NCBI GenBank assembly: GCA_950295325.1
Contig: OX485807.1
Span: 40,270,440 to 40,330,439, forward strand
Direction of reading: 5' to 3'
Source of the DNA: Polytrichum commune
Lineage: Eukaryota; Streptophyta; Polytrichopsida; Polytrichales; Polytrichaceae
DNA length: 60,000 nt
A program made the translations under genes and the position numbers. Of the stretch, positions 12,241-22,538 are shown piece by piece; positions within the stretch are counted from its first letter, which is position 1; the number at the start of each line of letters is the position of its first letter. Below the pieces are notes generated by a model, which worked only from the letters and a program-made list of their open reading frames with translations, made no database searches and was not told the origin of the DNA.

Positions 12241-13553
12241 ATGGAAGGCTACTCCCAAGATGGAGAATTCTCTCAATCTCAAGGACAAGCATGGAGTCAA
12301 AATTCGCCTTGGATGAGCTACTCTCAACCCCAATTTCAGCCCATTTCTCCTCAAATGCATGTTTCAAATTTTGATCATTTTGGTACTGGTAGTCCTAGAT
12401 ATTTTATGCCTATTGGAATGCCTCCTTGTAATGGTTCAGATTTGCAACCATCAAGTGAGGAAGTGACACCGAGTTCAAATGCAAGAAAGTACTTGATGGA
12501 TATGAAGGAGGAGGAGGCAATCCGGGCTGCAGTAAAGGCACTAAATGGAGAAGATGTACCTGTAGTAAAGAAGAGAGGACGACCACCAAAAGGAGGAAAA
12601 ACAAATGCTCCAGCAAAGAAGAAGAAAATGGAGATCACAACAAAGAAGGCAACAAAAGAAGTGGTGAATTTGGCTGGTTCAGATTCGGAAGAAGAAAATG
12701 CAAGTCGGAAGTGGCGAGATTACGAGGTTGAAACCTTGATATCAATTCGGGGAGAAATGAAAAAAGAATTTTCAAGATGTGCAAAAAAACAAGGTTTGTA
12801 TATGTGTTTTATTTTTTGGTTCTATAATTTTTTGTACACATGAATGGTTTTCATAATTTTTCAAAGCTTCAACCAGGAATTGGCCTACCTAGCTTTCTTC
12901 CCAAGTCTATGGGTCTTTACCTGCCAAATGCATTTTCTAGGCTCTACGGCCAACTCCACCATAGCTTTTTTCTCCTAGTCCATTCGTCCTTACCTGCCAA
13001 GTGCCCTTTCTAGGCTCTACGGCCAACTCTCAACAGGGGGGGGGGGATTATACCCGGCAGAAATGAGTCATGCACGTGTCTTGACGAATATTATGGGTTT
13101 TTCCGGTCACTACCTATGTTGTCTGCATTCTTGAGGGCCTCAAATGAGGCCCTTTCGGTTGTTTTTTTGACATTTTCAGGACGTTTTCACTATCATATGC
13201 TTGTATATAATTGCACTAATGACTTATAATATAAAATTTCAGGAATTAATACATGGTTAAAATTGGAAGCAAGGATGGTGGCGGCCATTCGTGGCTTTGA
13301 CCGCTCATGGGAATCATGCAAGAAGAAGTACAAAACCATTTACGCAGAGTACAAAAATGACAAGAGGGCCAATGAAATTTCTGGTTCGGATAGGCATCAA
13401 GACTGTAAGTGGTTTGACCAACTGGATGCCTGGAATTCTACACGTGCATGTGTAAAGAACCAAATTCCAGCAAGTGCCACTGAAGGTGAAGATGAAAACG
13501 ATGAAGACAAAACACCATCAGATTTGCAAGATCGTGAGGTTACTCCAAAATAA
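12241..13553 (+). pseudogene. Harbinger ORF1: AT-hook plus Myb/SANT-like (trihelix) protein, C-terminus broken
   Basis: Second protein of the Harbinger element, which in this superfamily binds DNA and helps import and target the transposase. Exon 1 is 12241-12793, the intron 12794-13242 (GT-AG), exon 2 13243-13553. I chose the ATG at 12241 because MEGYS is also the start in the 57-kb copy; the frame is open further upstream. An AT-hook-like GRPPKGGK lies near residue 120, with a basic Lys run after it. The trihelix region begins at W-R-D-Y-EVETLI and continues over the splice junction through RMVAAIRGFDRSWESCKKKY and WFDQLD. The TAA at 13551 falls where the other copy has Gln. One frame-shifted A-run later, homology resumes and runs to a TAG at 13703-13705. 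The original protein was therefore longer. Confidence 0.8.
12905..13065 (+). repeat. Direct repeat in the Harbinger ORF1 intron
   Basis: ACCTGCCAA.TGC.TTTCTA followed by GGCTCTACGGCCAACTC occurs at about 12916-12955 and again at 12990-13030, period about 74. It is followed by a G run of about 9-10. It lies wholly within the ORF1 intron. Confidence 0.6.
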
Positions 13554-13705
13554 GAGAAGAAAAAAAAAAATTCCAAGAGAATTTGGAAATCATTTTGGAA
13601 AAGGTTGTCTCAAATTCTTCTAGCTTTCTTACAACTTTTCAAGAAAGCACAGCTTTATTGAAGAACATGGATAGGCATATGGCAGCAATTCTAGAAAAAT
13701 TGTAG

Positions 13706-14887
13706 CTATTCTTCCATAACATCAGAATCACTACTTGATTCTGAAAATTGAATGGTCGAGTCCTTTGACAAATTGTATTGCCACAATGTTTTGGCAATGG
13801 ATTCATGAGCAATGGTAGATTCTCTCAATAAATCAGCATCTTTCTCATTTTGTTTGATTAAAAAAGCTTCTTCTTCAGCATCAATTTCTTCTTGCTCAAA
13901 ATTTTGAAATGTTCTTGTAGTACCAGATTTCAAAATGCGTGTTTTTACCTCATTAATGGATGTTTGTTCTCCTTGTAAGACTTGTCCTCCCTTCACTGTG
14001 CCCTCTTCAACCCGTTTATGTAATTTCACCTCCGCTTCTTCAATCCATATTGCATCAAACTTGTCCTTTGTTATGATGCATAAATTATGCAAAACAATAC
14101 AAGTTGATACAATATCTGCCATTGATCGTAAAGGAACATCTGCTCTTTTTTGTATAATTCTCCATATACCCTTCAAAATTCCAAACGCACGCTCCACACA
14201 CATTCGGGTTGAAGATTGGATAAAATTCCAATGTGCATTGTAAGATTCTAGTCCATCATTACAACCCTTAAATGGACAATACATCCAAGGGCGAACCGGA
14301 TATGCCGCATCTCCAATTAACTTGTACGGTAGAAATCTTCCCTCCATACAAGCTCTTCTTACTTTGGTTTGTTGAAAAACAGTCAAATCATGCAAGCTTC
14401 CAGCCCATCCGAATTCATAATCCCAAAATATGCAATTGGTATCAACAATTCCTTGCAACAAAGCCGAATGAAAAGATTTGCGACAGTAATAATCTTCTCC
14501 ACCAATAACTGGAGCTAGCACCGGAATGTGTGAACCGTCTATGGCTCCTATTATGTAAGGTATGTTATGCAATCTCTCAAACTCTTTCGCTAAAACCCTA
14601 AATTTGTTTTCATTTGGAACTTGAATAAAAATCTTTTGCAAATGAAGTCTCACCATTTTACAAAATTCTCTCACAATTCTTGAAATTGTACATTCCGCCA
14701 CCCCATATACCTCTCCAACCATACGCAACCCATTTCCTGTACCAAGTCTAGCCAAAGACATTGCAACCCTCTCTTCTACAGAAATTGGTCTTCTGAAATT
14801 AGTATGCTGTTTTTTCAAAAACGGACCTAATTTCTCACATAAAAATTTGAATGTAGCATGCGAGACAAGAGTCCTTTCCTTAAACAT
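13706..14887 (-). CDS. PIF/Harbinger DDE transposase (HARBI1-like)
   Basis: Nuclease and strand-transferase of the element. The 393-residue frame is uninterrupted. The DDE triad is visible: Asp117 in GAIDGSHIPV, Asp167 in WAGSLHDLTVF and Glu232 in CVERAFGILKG. Other family blocks are EDYYCRKSFHSALLQGIVD and LIGDAAYPVRPWMYCPFKG. An HTH-like segment (RMVGEVYGVAECTISRIVREF) precedes the core. The ATG at 14887 follows an in-frame TAA eight codons upstream. The 57-kb copy has about 80 further residues before the FKERT block, so this protein has probably lost its N-terminus even though its catalytic core is complete. Its stop codon abuts the ancestral stop of ORF1 with no gap. Whether it is expressed cannot be told. 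Confidence 0.9.
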   Translation of the reverse strand: MFKERTLVSHATFKFLCEKLGPFLKKQHTNFRRPISVEERVAMSLARLGTGNGLRMVGEVYGVAECTISRIVREFCKMVRLHLQKIFIQVPNENKFRVLAKEFERLHNIPYIIGAIDGSHIPVLAPVIGGEDYYCRKSFHSALLQGIVDTNCIFWDYEFGWAGSLHDLTVFQQTKVRRACMEGRFLPYKLIGDAAYPVRPWMYCPFKGCNDGLESYNAHWNFIQSSTRMCVERAFGILKGIWRIIQKRADVPLRSMADIVSTCIVLHNLCIITKDKFDAIWIEEAEVKLHKRVEEGTVKGGQVLQGEQTSINEVKTRILKSGTTRTFQNFEQEEIDAEEEAFLIKQNEKDADLLRESTIAHESIAKTLWQYNLSKDSTIQFSESSSDSDVMEE

Positions 14888-14929
14888 CTTCTCCCCTCCC
14901 CTACATTAACTATGATAGTTAATGGGCTC

Positions 14930-15300
14930 CGCTCTATCTTAGGCCAATTCAAGGTGGGTTTAAAATGGCTTGTCAATGCCTATTCTAGCCATTCTATTCA
15001 CGTGGGGGGGGGGCACAGCTGAAGCCCACAAAACCAAGAGATAGGCCCACAAAGCCAAGGGGGTTGGTACCTGGGACGCAAGAGCACGATTCTATAACTA
15101 AACCAAGTGGGATCATGGAGGTGCCCATGTTGGGTTTTGATATACAGTTTGGGTCTAGTACGCAACTATGTCGTGTTGGTTCTAGGCAATGAAGATGGGG
15201 GTCCTCATCATATACAAGGTCGTCATACACGAGACCTAGGGACCAGTTCAAGTAAACTAGTGGTTTTCACTTTGAATGTTCATCAAATATTCGATTGAGA
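14930..15300 (+). repeat. Dispersed repeat R2, copy 1
   Basis: From TAATGGGCTCCGCTCTATCT to about TTGAATGTTCATCAAATATT this matches, inverted, 47040-47420. Shared marks are the G-run/AATAGAATGGCTAGAAT area, GTGGGATCATGGAGGTG, TTGGTTCTAGGCAATGAA and GGTCCTCATCATA. In both loci a TGTTGGTTT(A/T)AGCACC(C) block lies about 110-150 bases away on the plus strand. Type of element unknown. Confidence 0.7.
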
Positions 15301-16400
15301 ATTGAGGCTAATTTTGTTGTTCTTTTTTTATACCCATGTTTAGCCCAAAGACCAATATGTTTATTTATTTCTTTTAAACGTCAACCACATAGCCATATGT
15401 ATGTGCAAGAACTTTTAAGTGTTGGTTTAAGCACCCGCTACCTTGCGTGGTCGGTGCAAGCTCCCATTCAACACAAGCAACGAGTGTCCATTGTTGAAAG
15501 CAGAAGCTAGGGAACACCGTCATTGACATGGATGATTCTTTTTTTCTTTCTTTCCTTTTGTTCTTTTTGTTGTCGTATTGGGATCCACATCTGTATTATG
15601 ATCATTGCCAATTATTGTACGATGTACATAGTCTTCAATATAGGGTCAGTGATGACATTATGAAAATGGTGACATCAAAAATTGTAATAGGGAAGGAGAA
15701 GAGAGTGAGTGTTTGTTTGTTTGTTTGTCTGTCTGCACATGCAGTGGATGAGTGGTGGCAGGAACGGAGGAGATCAAGGGAGGAGGGTTACATCGGTCAA
15801 ATCCGACGGTCAAGAAAGCACATGCAACGTGGCCTCACCAGAAGCCAGAAGTTGCTTTCATCGCCCATAGACTTCTTCTCGAATACCATCAACAATGCAC
15901 TATACGAAATTGTTAAAATCAAAGAGAATTGATGCTAAATGAAATAAGAAATTTTAGACAATTATGTGTAGATATTTGGTGTAATATACCTAATGATGAT
16001 AAATGTCCAGATGTTGAGTTTCATGCAATATTAACTTGATATGCATTTCTTATGGAATGTGAATGTTGGCATTGATTTAAAATGAATTATGGGACATTAT
16101 AGGGTCCAAGCAATGTACATATCGCATTCATGGCCTCATGCTAGTAAAACTTTCTATATCTAAGTAATTCCAGGATGCTTATAAGGGGGAATTCAAACTC
16201 TACTATTGAAAGTAGACATGAACATACATATTACACACCAAATTGCAATAAGAACAATGAACCAATTCCATGTGCATTGATACTTGAGTTCATGCTGACT
16301 TTTTACATAGTAGCTAGTCTAGGTAGGCCCCAGGTAAGCAAAAAAGTTACCATACCTAAATTTTAATAATGTTTTTCAAACTTTGGGAATATTTTATTAT
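15301..16400. other. Spacer with TTTG microsatellite
   Basis: About 15709-15730 is a TTTG/TCTG run. A 134-codon frame covers 15528-15932, but its left part is low-complexity Phe/Leu and I recognise no domain. No supported gene. Confidence 0.4.
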
Positions 16401-16414
16401 TTCACAACATTCAG

Positions 16415-17178
16415 GTGTACTATACTAGATATGAATATTTGGGGTCACATGGTATTTTATGTCACGTGGTAACTTTTTGGATGACACTTCTTATGAATAA
16501 GTGAACGAATATTGTCATGGATGATGCATGAGTTCATCCATTGGCCAAAACCCCACCTTCTTTTGTCAACAAGTTGTGATGAATTATTGTCATAACTGAT
16601 TAAACTTTGGATGAAAAAATGACCGTAAATCTATAATCCCCCCAACAAATTTACAAGGAATGACAAATGATGTTGGGTCAACATTTAGAGCATCCCCACC
16701 AGACCGGGCATGGGGCATGCAACGCCAAAAATGGGGCATCCCGGGTTCTTAGGTGGCGGTACCGGGTTCTAAACCCCCATAATTTAGAACCGGTATGGGT
16801 ATAAGCTTAGTAAAGACCTTCCCCCACCATAAATGATTCATATAACGGAACTCCTCCGGCCCGCCAAGAGATTACTTTAATATCATATACTCCGATATCC
16901 TACTTTTTATACCATGTCACATAATAGGTGTTGTTGTCTTATTGATTGCTTCCTAATTATACCGGGAGTATGCCTAGGCTTTGGTGTGCTTTGACTCAAG
17001 ATGAGCTGCCCCGCCCAAGATAGAGGGCTTCCCATAGGTATAAAACATTCTATACTCTATTTGGCGTTACCCGATCTGGTGGGGATGCCCTTAGTGTTGG
17101 TGACACTGCGCCACGGTTTACAGATTAGTATCAAGCAAGACAATTAGAATTGGTGACACTAAATACCTTACTTAGTGT
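16415..17178 (-). mobile_element. Older palindromic-end MITE, split by a younger insertion
   Basis: With 16688-17093 removed, this matches, inverted, the element at 56245-56605 over its whole length (GATGACACTTCTTATGAAT, CATCCATTG/CCAAAACCC, AATGTTGGGT, GACAATTAGAATTGGTGACA). The right end is the palindrome-type CACTAAATACCTTACTTAGTG. See the nested element. Confidence 0.8.
16688..17090. mobile_element. Tourist/Harbinger-type MITE (403 bp) with TTA target duplication
   Basis: The ends are GAGCATCCCCACCAGA and TCTGGTGGGGATGCCC (one mismatch in 16). They are flanked by TTA at 16685-16687 and 17091-17093. The related locus at 56.3 kb shows the uninterrupted site with a single TTA, so both borders are certain. 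No coding capacity. TIRs of the GAGCATC type with 3-bp TTA duplications are typical of plant Tourist-like elements. Confidence 0.92.
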
Positions 17179-17179
17179 A

Positions 17180-18480
17180 GTATCAAGATTGTGTGCTCCA
17201 TAAAATATGAGATGTACACTAAATAGTCTTATTAGTGTGGGTGGAAAATTGGTGTGGGCCACACTAATTAACTTGGCCCATATTGATCCTCATAATGAGA
17301 ATTAGGATGAGCTCGAGAAAATTACTATGGTCCACTTCGCACATGAGACTAAAGGCCCATGACTGTCCCATTATAAGATCTCTCATTGGTCGAAAAGGCC
17401 GAGACCATCCAAGTTCACTTCACATTAGAAGGTGAAGACCCAAGGACTCAAAGAAATTATCATGGATGAAAATTTGACACGGTAGGTAGTATATAATGTT
17501 TCATGATTGCCTAAACATACGTCAGGCCCACCTCCAAGAGGTAGGCATGATGCAAATTCCAACAAACCATGTCAATGGTGCAACATTTGGATGAGAATCA
17601 AAGGTCCTCACAATTACATGCTCAAAGCAATGTGTATTTTTGACAGAGTTTTTGCAAGTTTTTGACATTTGACACTCAAAAAATGCACATCAAATGACAC
17701 GCACAAATTGGAAATTGACATGTAGTGTGACTTTTGAAGGGAAAAAACCACACATCGATTGACACATTAGGATTTGAAATGACATGTACTATTGAGCATG
17801 TGACATTTTAGGGCCACTTCACACACGAGCCAAAAGTCGTGACCATGAAATTGTGAGAGCCCAAAAGAAAGTGTCCAAAGGTCGCCCCAAGACACCTCCA
17901 AAATCATGTAGTGTGGTCACGGATCCTCAAGTGTAGTGTGAAGTCATATGTGACTGGACCCTCAACCAAATGCTATTTCAATGATTTTTTTTTATTCATG
18001 CGGGTCCTCACACATGATAAAATAGAATAAATCAATGGTTGTGAGCATTCAGACTACCATGGTCTCCCAGTTTTGTGTTAGGCCTACCTCCAAGAGGTGG
18101 TTTTTAAAAATAATCCAAGTAACCATGATACATGATCCATTTGATGCCATGTAGGAATCCATGTAGACTTTACATCCATCATCTTGCATTATGGTCCCTC
18201 AAGTGTAGTGTGAAGTGAACTTGGACCAGCTCCACCTTTTCCACCAATGAGAATGCTTGAAGTGAAATGGTCACGGGCTTGGTCTCGTGTGTAGAATGTC
18301 CATGTCCCGATCATGCCAAACTTTTTGTCCAGTTCTAGCTGTGAAATTTGTTGGGGATTATGCTGAGAAATAGATATCGGCCCACCACTTTTCACACTAT
18401 TATAACCGAGGATGTTGACGGATGATGCCAAGAGTGGCCAGTGTGATCAACCCCTCAGCCCTTAGAAGAAAATGTAGATG
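17180..18480. repeat. Decayed TIR-element cluster
   Basis: Mixed remnants. At 17217-17236 there is another CACTAAATA-type palindrome followed by GTGTGGGTGGAAAATT. Harbinger-like ends include TTA+GGGCCACTTCACACACGAGC at 17808, and opposed CAAGTGTAGTGTGAAGT copies near 17928 and 18189. A GGCC(C/T)ACCTCCAAGAGGT hairpin core lies near 17522 and 18080. Individual borders cannot be fixed. Confidence 0.5.
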
Positions 18481-18900
18481 CCAATTAACGTTCCATTTTG
18501 TTTTCAAAAACGTCACATGACATTTTTGGATTTGAAGTTGAACGTCAAATGGAATTTGTTGGAGGTACTATACACACTACCGTAGGTCGCGGCCCTTTAT
18601 ATATAGACTATTGGAGATTGGAAGTTACTGGGGGGCATCATTTCCCCTTTCTGTTAAAAAAAAACACTAATTCAAAAACACCAAAAGCCAGTTCATCATC
18701 ACATCTCCGCAACGCCAAACATTGAAGAACCTTCCCTTCCTTCTTCCCCTACATTTCCTCATCACAACATGCCACCCGCCCCAGATCTACTAATCTTGGC
18801 CCTACATTGGCACTCTCCTCCACCTAGCCTGGAATGTACGTGCGCAGTACATTGCTCACATCATTGTTGTCACCTTCCCAAGAGATGGAATGTCCCCGAA
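18481..18900. other. Spacer
   Basis: No gene or defined element seen. A TTTATATATAGACT stretch lies at about 18595. Confidence 0.35.
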
Positions 18901-18924
18901 ATGCCAACGAAGTCCAAAAGGTCG

Positions 18925-19560
18925 TCGAGTGCGCTTGGATGCGCGACGCGTGGGGTGGACCTAGAATGTACACCTGTTGGAGATACTGCGGGAAGGCGCC
19001 CTCGAAACAGGTACATTCCAGATGACGAGTAGGCGAGGTGGTAAGATATGGTAAGCCTTACCATGTACCCCCTGGCAACAATCCACTGTTCTTTCCCAGA
19101 GGTTAAATGTACCACTGGGATACATTTGTGGCGGGGGTGGACTAGAAATGTACGCTCTGAGGATATCCTTAGGGAGGAGGTCCGCTTTAATGTACGGGAG
19201 GAGGACATTTCACGGCGAGGGTTAGCAGGGCCGGTGCGAGGTGGTGGCGAGCGTTAAATATATACCTAAGACGGACATTCCGTTATCACTTTCCTAGAAG
19301 TGAAATTTGTGTGAAATGTTCTCATTTTGTACATTTAGGCCAGGAGGCCACAAAGTCTGCATATGGACGCGCGTCGAATGCGCTCGGATGCGCGACGCGT
19401 GGGGTGGACACAGAATATATGTGTGGTGGAGATCCTTGGGGAGGGAGTCCTCGTAGATTGGACGTGAAGGGTAAGTTACATTTGGCAGGGAGGGCGAGCA
19501 GGCCGGTGCCAAAGCGAGGTTAGATGTAAGCAAAAGAGGTGGCGGTGCCGAGGAGCTTCC
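18925..19560 (+). repeat. GC-rich direct repeats upstream of MCU
   Basis: A block centred on GCGCGACGCGTGGGGTGGAC occurs at 18939-18960 and 19388-19409. A weaker middle copy ends near 19142. Each is followed by an AGAATGTAC/GAGATCC-like stretch and a CGAGGxxxG tail. The repeats lie 160-640 bases before the MCU ATG and may belong to its promoter or 5' leader. A TATA-like AAATATATACC is at about 19257. Confidence 0.55.
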
Positions 19561-19570
19561 TCGCAGAGCC

Positions 19571-20238
19571 ATGGCCGCCTGCCGTCGAGCTCTGCAGGGC
19601 CTCCGTCTAGGCCACGCAATTTTGTCGTCACGGCGGAGCAGTACGGGTGCGGTGGTGAGGGGGCTGGCTGCGAACGGAGCGATTTATGAGGACCGACTGG
19701 AGCGGGAATGGAGGTTTCCAAGGGGCTCGTCTTGTTGGTGGAGGGGGGAGAGCAGGTGGAGTTTGCACACAGCAACAACAGGGAGGCGCGAGGGGGAAGG
19801 AGAAGGAGAAGGAGGAGAGGGAGAGGAGGAAAGAGAGGAATTGAAGAGGAGGAGTAACGAGAGTAATAGTAGCAGCAGCAGCAGCAGCAGTAGTAGTAAT
19901 AGTTGTAAGGGGGAGAGCGAAGTGGAGAGATGGAAGGTAGGGAACGAGGAGGCGAGGGAGCTGGTGCAGCAGGTGCATTTGGCGTCCCTGCGGAAGATGT
20001 TGCGGGAGGACGGACGCGATTGCATTCGCTACGAGGAGCTGCTGCAATTTTGCAGGAACGCGGGGCTGGCGAGCAATGATGAGGAGGCTGCGCAGCTCGG
20101 TCGCGTATTTCACCAGGCCGGCGTGGTGCTCGTGTTTCGGGACAAAGTGCACCTGCACCCCGAGAAGGTGCGTTGTTGTTGTTGTTGTTGTTAAGTTGGA
20201 GGTGAATTGATTCGCGATGTTGTGAGCTGCGAGAATGT

Positions 20239-20281
<43 letters not shown>

Positions 20282-22538
20282 TGAATGCGTAATTGCAATA
20301 CACGTACGACAATTTTTTTAGGATTGTAGCTGATTACGTTAAGGGCTTCCTGCTTCGGCTTGAAATGTTTCCACAGGGCAGTCTTATGTTGCACCAGACT
20401 CATCCAAATCCAACGTGGTTTATAATTTGGCATCGAAAAATATGTACCAGAATTGTAGCTGGTAGTGTGTGCTTAGGGATCGGATTGAATGACAGATCCC
20501 AAGATCTGCGGACGGTCCATGAGTCTACTTGCATTTTGTGTTTTGCGGGAGCCCTTGTGTTTTGGATAGAATGGGAAGCATGTCCCGATGAAGAGCCAGG
20601 TGCAATACATACGTTTCTTGGTTGTAGAAATCTTCATTAGGGTGGTGGACATTATACGGCATTTGATTTATGCGAGAGTGGATTCTGACAAGTCACTCAA
20701 TACGGCAGCTCACCGTTGAAACGCAACAACCTACCAGCCATCTGTGCCATTCGTTATTACAAGCCGTTACGGAAGGTCATACTATTGAAATGCTTCATTT
20801 CCATAGGTTGAATCATATACTTCTAGCCAATTTTACATTGCTGCTGCTCCCCGCAATATATACAAGTATAGGGTCAAGGGTGGCTTAAACCCAAGGCCAT
20901 AGGTTATCCGGATCCCATGGGAACTCCGAGGTTAAGCCACGTAAGTACCGAATTGTGCTCCGTTAGGAGACCTTACTATCATACTTAATTTCAGTGCATC
21001 TACCACCCAATCATAGAGGATGTATCTAGGTGAACAGTATATTTTAAACCAACCATGTGTGGGAACTTAGGGGCTTGTCGTTGGGAGAGATTAGCTGCGG
21101 GACGATCTGTCCACACATGTTCCAGGAGTTCATTTTGAAATGAAACAGTAGTCTTTGGGAGTTTCTTGTTTACGGGATTACATATAGACTTAGACCAACT
21201 CTGAGATGAAGGAAGGAACACCGGAATTCACACTAGGGGCAATATTGGAGTCGCCTCTTCTTTTTAAGGCCGGTATGGGTGACCTTACTATATACTTGAT
21301 TCCTGGTGCACTCTACCACCTCTGGCCACCAAATCATAGTGAAAGAATATGGGTGAGTTGGATATCTTTCAACCAACCATGTGGGAACCTAAGGGCTTGC
21401 CGTTGAGATTGGGTTGGGGGCGGTTTGTCTGCGCCCATTCAATGTGTTCTCGTTTGAAAGGAGGTAGTAGTCTTGGGGCCTCTCTGACACTCATGATGTG
21501 CAGTTCCGGATTACAAATAGAGGTAGACGAAGTCTTGAATGAAGCAACAACATAATTCGCACCGGTATGACATCGGAGTCATCTCTTCTTAAGGCCAAAC
21601 TAGTAGTGCTCGGATGGGTGACCATCCAATAGCACTTGATTTCCAGTACACCCTACCACCTGTGGTCTACCCAATTGTAGGCGGTTTCTGGAGTTGTGAT
21701 CCTGGCGCTTCTGAGTGGTCCGTCTGAACAAATTTTCCAAGCCATATTTATTCACCCTCCTTTCTAACTTGCTGATCTAGTCGTCGTGGGAGCAATAAGG
21801 CTTCAAAAACCGAATCTTTGGTAATTGGTGTTTGCGATTTTGGTTACCAATTGTGGTGTGGGACCGATTTTCTTCTTCCCCGCTATGCAGCTTGGAAGGG
21901 AATGGACCCCACATTACGGTAAACTGCGCCCAAACACCAATGACCTAATACTTAATTGACGTCAGGGCAGCATCGGAGTTATTTCTTTTTCTATGTTGGG
22001 GCCTTATTGCAATTGTAGCAGGCTTAAATATTGGCATTGGGCAAGTGTTTGAAAAGTAGTGGGATGGGTGGGTATGTGGATTGTGATTTAGATAGCGGAG
22101 CGGCTGGCAAACGTCCTTCCATTGACACTCCTGGGCGAGGACGATCAGCGGAGGTTGGAGCTGATGGCATTGGCACAGAAGAAGCAGGAGATTGATTTGA
22201 AGGCACACAAACAGATGCGAGTGGTGTTGTGGTTTGGCCTGGTGGCTCTGACATTGCAAGTGCTTGTCTTTTTCCGTCTTACTTTCTGGGAGCTCTCATG
22301 GGACATTATGGAGCCCATAGCATTTTTCGCTACCGCAGGCGGTCTCATATGCGGCTATACATATTTCCTCATTACATCTCGTGATCCAAGCTACCAAGAT
22401 TTCATGCAGAGGCTCTACCACTCTAGGCAACGGAAGCTGTTTAGGAAGCAGAATTTTGATATTAAGCGCTTCAAGGAGCTGCAAGTGCAGTGTCAAACGA
22501 AGCCCCCGACAAAACAACTATTGGAAGACTGTGATTGA
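19571..22538 (+). CDS. MCU: Mitochondrial calcium uniporter pore subunit, two exons
   Basis: Pore-forming subunit of the mitochondrial inner-membrane calcium uniporter. Exon 1 is 19571-20167, exon 2 22092-22538, with a GT-AG intron of 1,924 bases in phase 0; 347 residues. The first about 70 residues are Arg/Ser/Ala-rich and fit a mitochondrial targeting peptide. Residues about 72-112 are a low-complexity Glu/Gly then poly-Ser tract encoded by a microsatellite. The folded part begins near 120. Exon 2 has a coiled-coil-like stretch, TM1 at about 243-260, the selectivity motif WDIMEP at 269-274 (Asp270 and Glu273 are the calcium ring residues) and TM2 at about 276-294. The C-terminal helical tail FDIKRFKELQ is typical of the family. 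No other family of this size has this motif between two membrane helices. Confidence 0.95.
20168..22091. other. MCU intron: microsatellites and 5S-derived array
   Basis: The intron starts with GTT repeats (about 20172-20192), then a GA tract (20242-20277). The tandem 5S-like units fill about 20850-21720. Between 20280 and 20850, and again after 21720, I see only unassigned sequence. Confidence 0.7.
20850..21720 (+). repeat. Tandem units carrying 5S-rRNA-derived segments
   Basis: Three regions resemble 5S rRNA. About 20903-20940 has CCGGATCCCATGGGAACTCC then GAGGTTAAGC, the 5' half and A-box region. About 21265-21320 has GGTATGGGTGACC, and 21560-21655 has CTCGGATGGGTGACC, both the box-C region, ending in T(G/A)CACxCTACCACC. 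They are spaced about 350 bases apart and joined by a common tail (CAACCATGTGGGAACCTAAG, then GGGCTTGCCGTTG). This is either a 5S-headed SINE-like repeat or a diverged Cassandra-type TRIM. I found no tRNA-Met primer-binding site, so the class stays open. Confidence 0.7.

Larger units (their letters stand above)
11668..14930. mobile_element. PIF/Harbinger transposon, right end truncated
   Basis: The left end GGCCCTCTTTACACTA follows TAA at 11665-11667 and resembles the ends of the elements at 27703 and 56884. Inside are a trihelix-type ORF on plus (12241-13553, with remnants to 13705) and a DDE transposase on minus (14887-13706), convergent as usual in this superfamily. No right terminal repeat is found. 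Beyond 14890 the sequence changes to a repeat also present, inverted, at 47040-47420, so the transposase 5' exon region and right end were lost. Confidence 0.82.

Noticed and set aside
15528-15932. 134-codon plus-strand frame
   Set aside because: It starts with low-complexity Phe/Leu from a T-rich tract and crosses a TTTG microsatellite; no known domain or supporting splice sites.
19476-20312. 278-codon minus-strand frame opposite MCU exon 1
   Set aside because: Composed of Ser/Leu/Tyr/Cys runs produced by microsatellites antisense to MCU.
20850-21720. Functional 5S rRNA genes
   Set aside because: None of the 5S-like segments is complete; boxes are diverged and the unit tail is not a 5S spacer typical of an array.
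20850-21720. Firm assignment to Cassandra TRIM
   Set aside because: No primer-binding site, polypurine tract or matched LTR ends could be found by eye.
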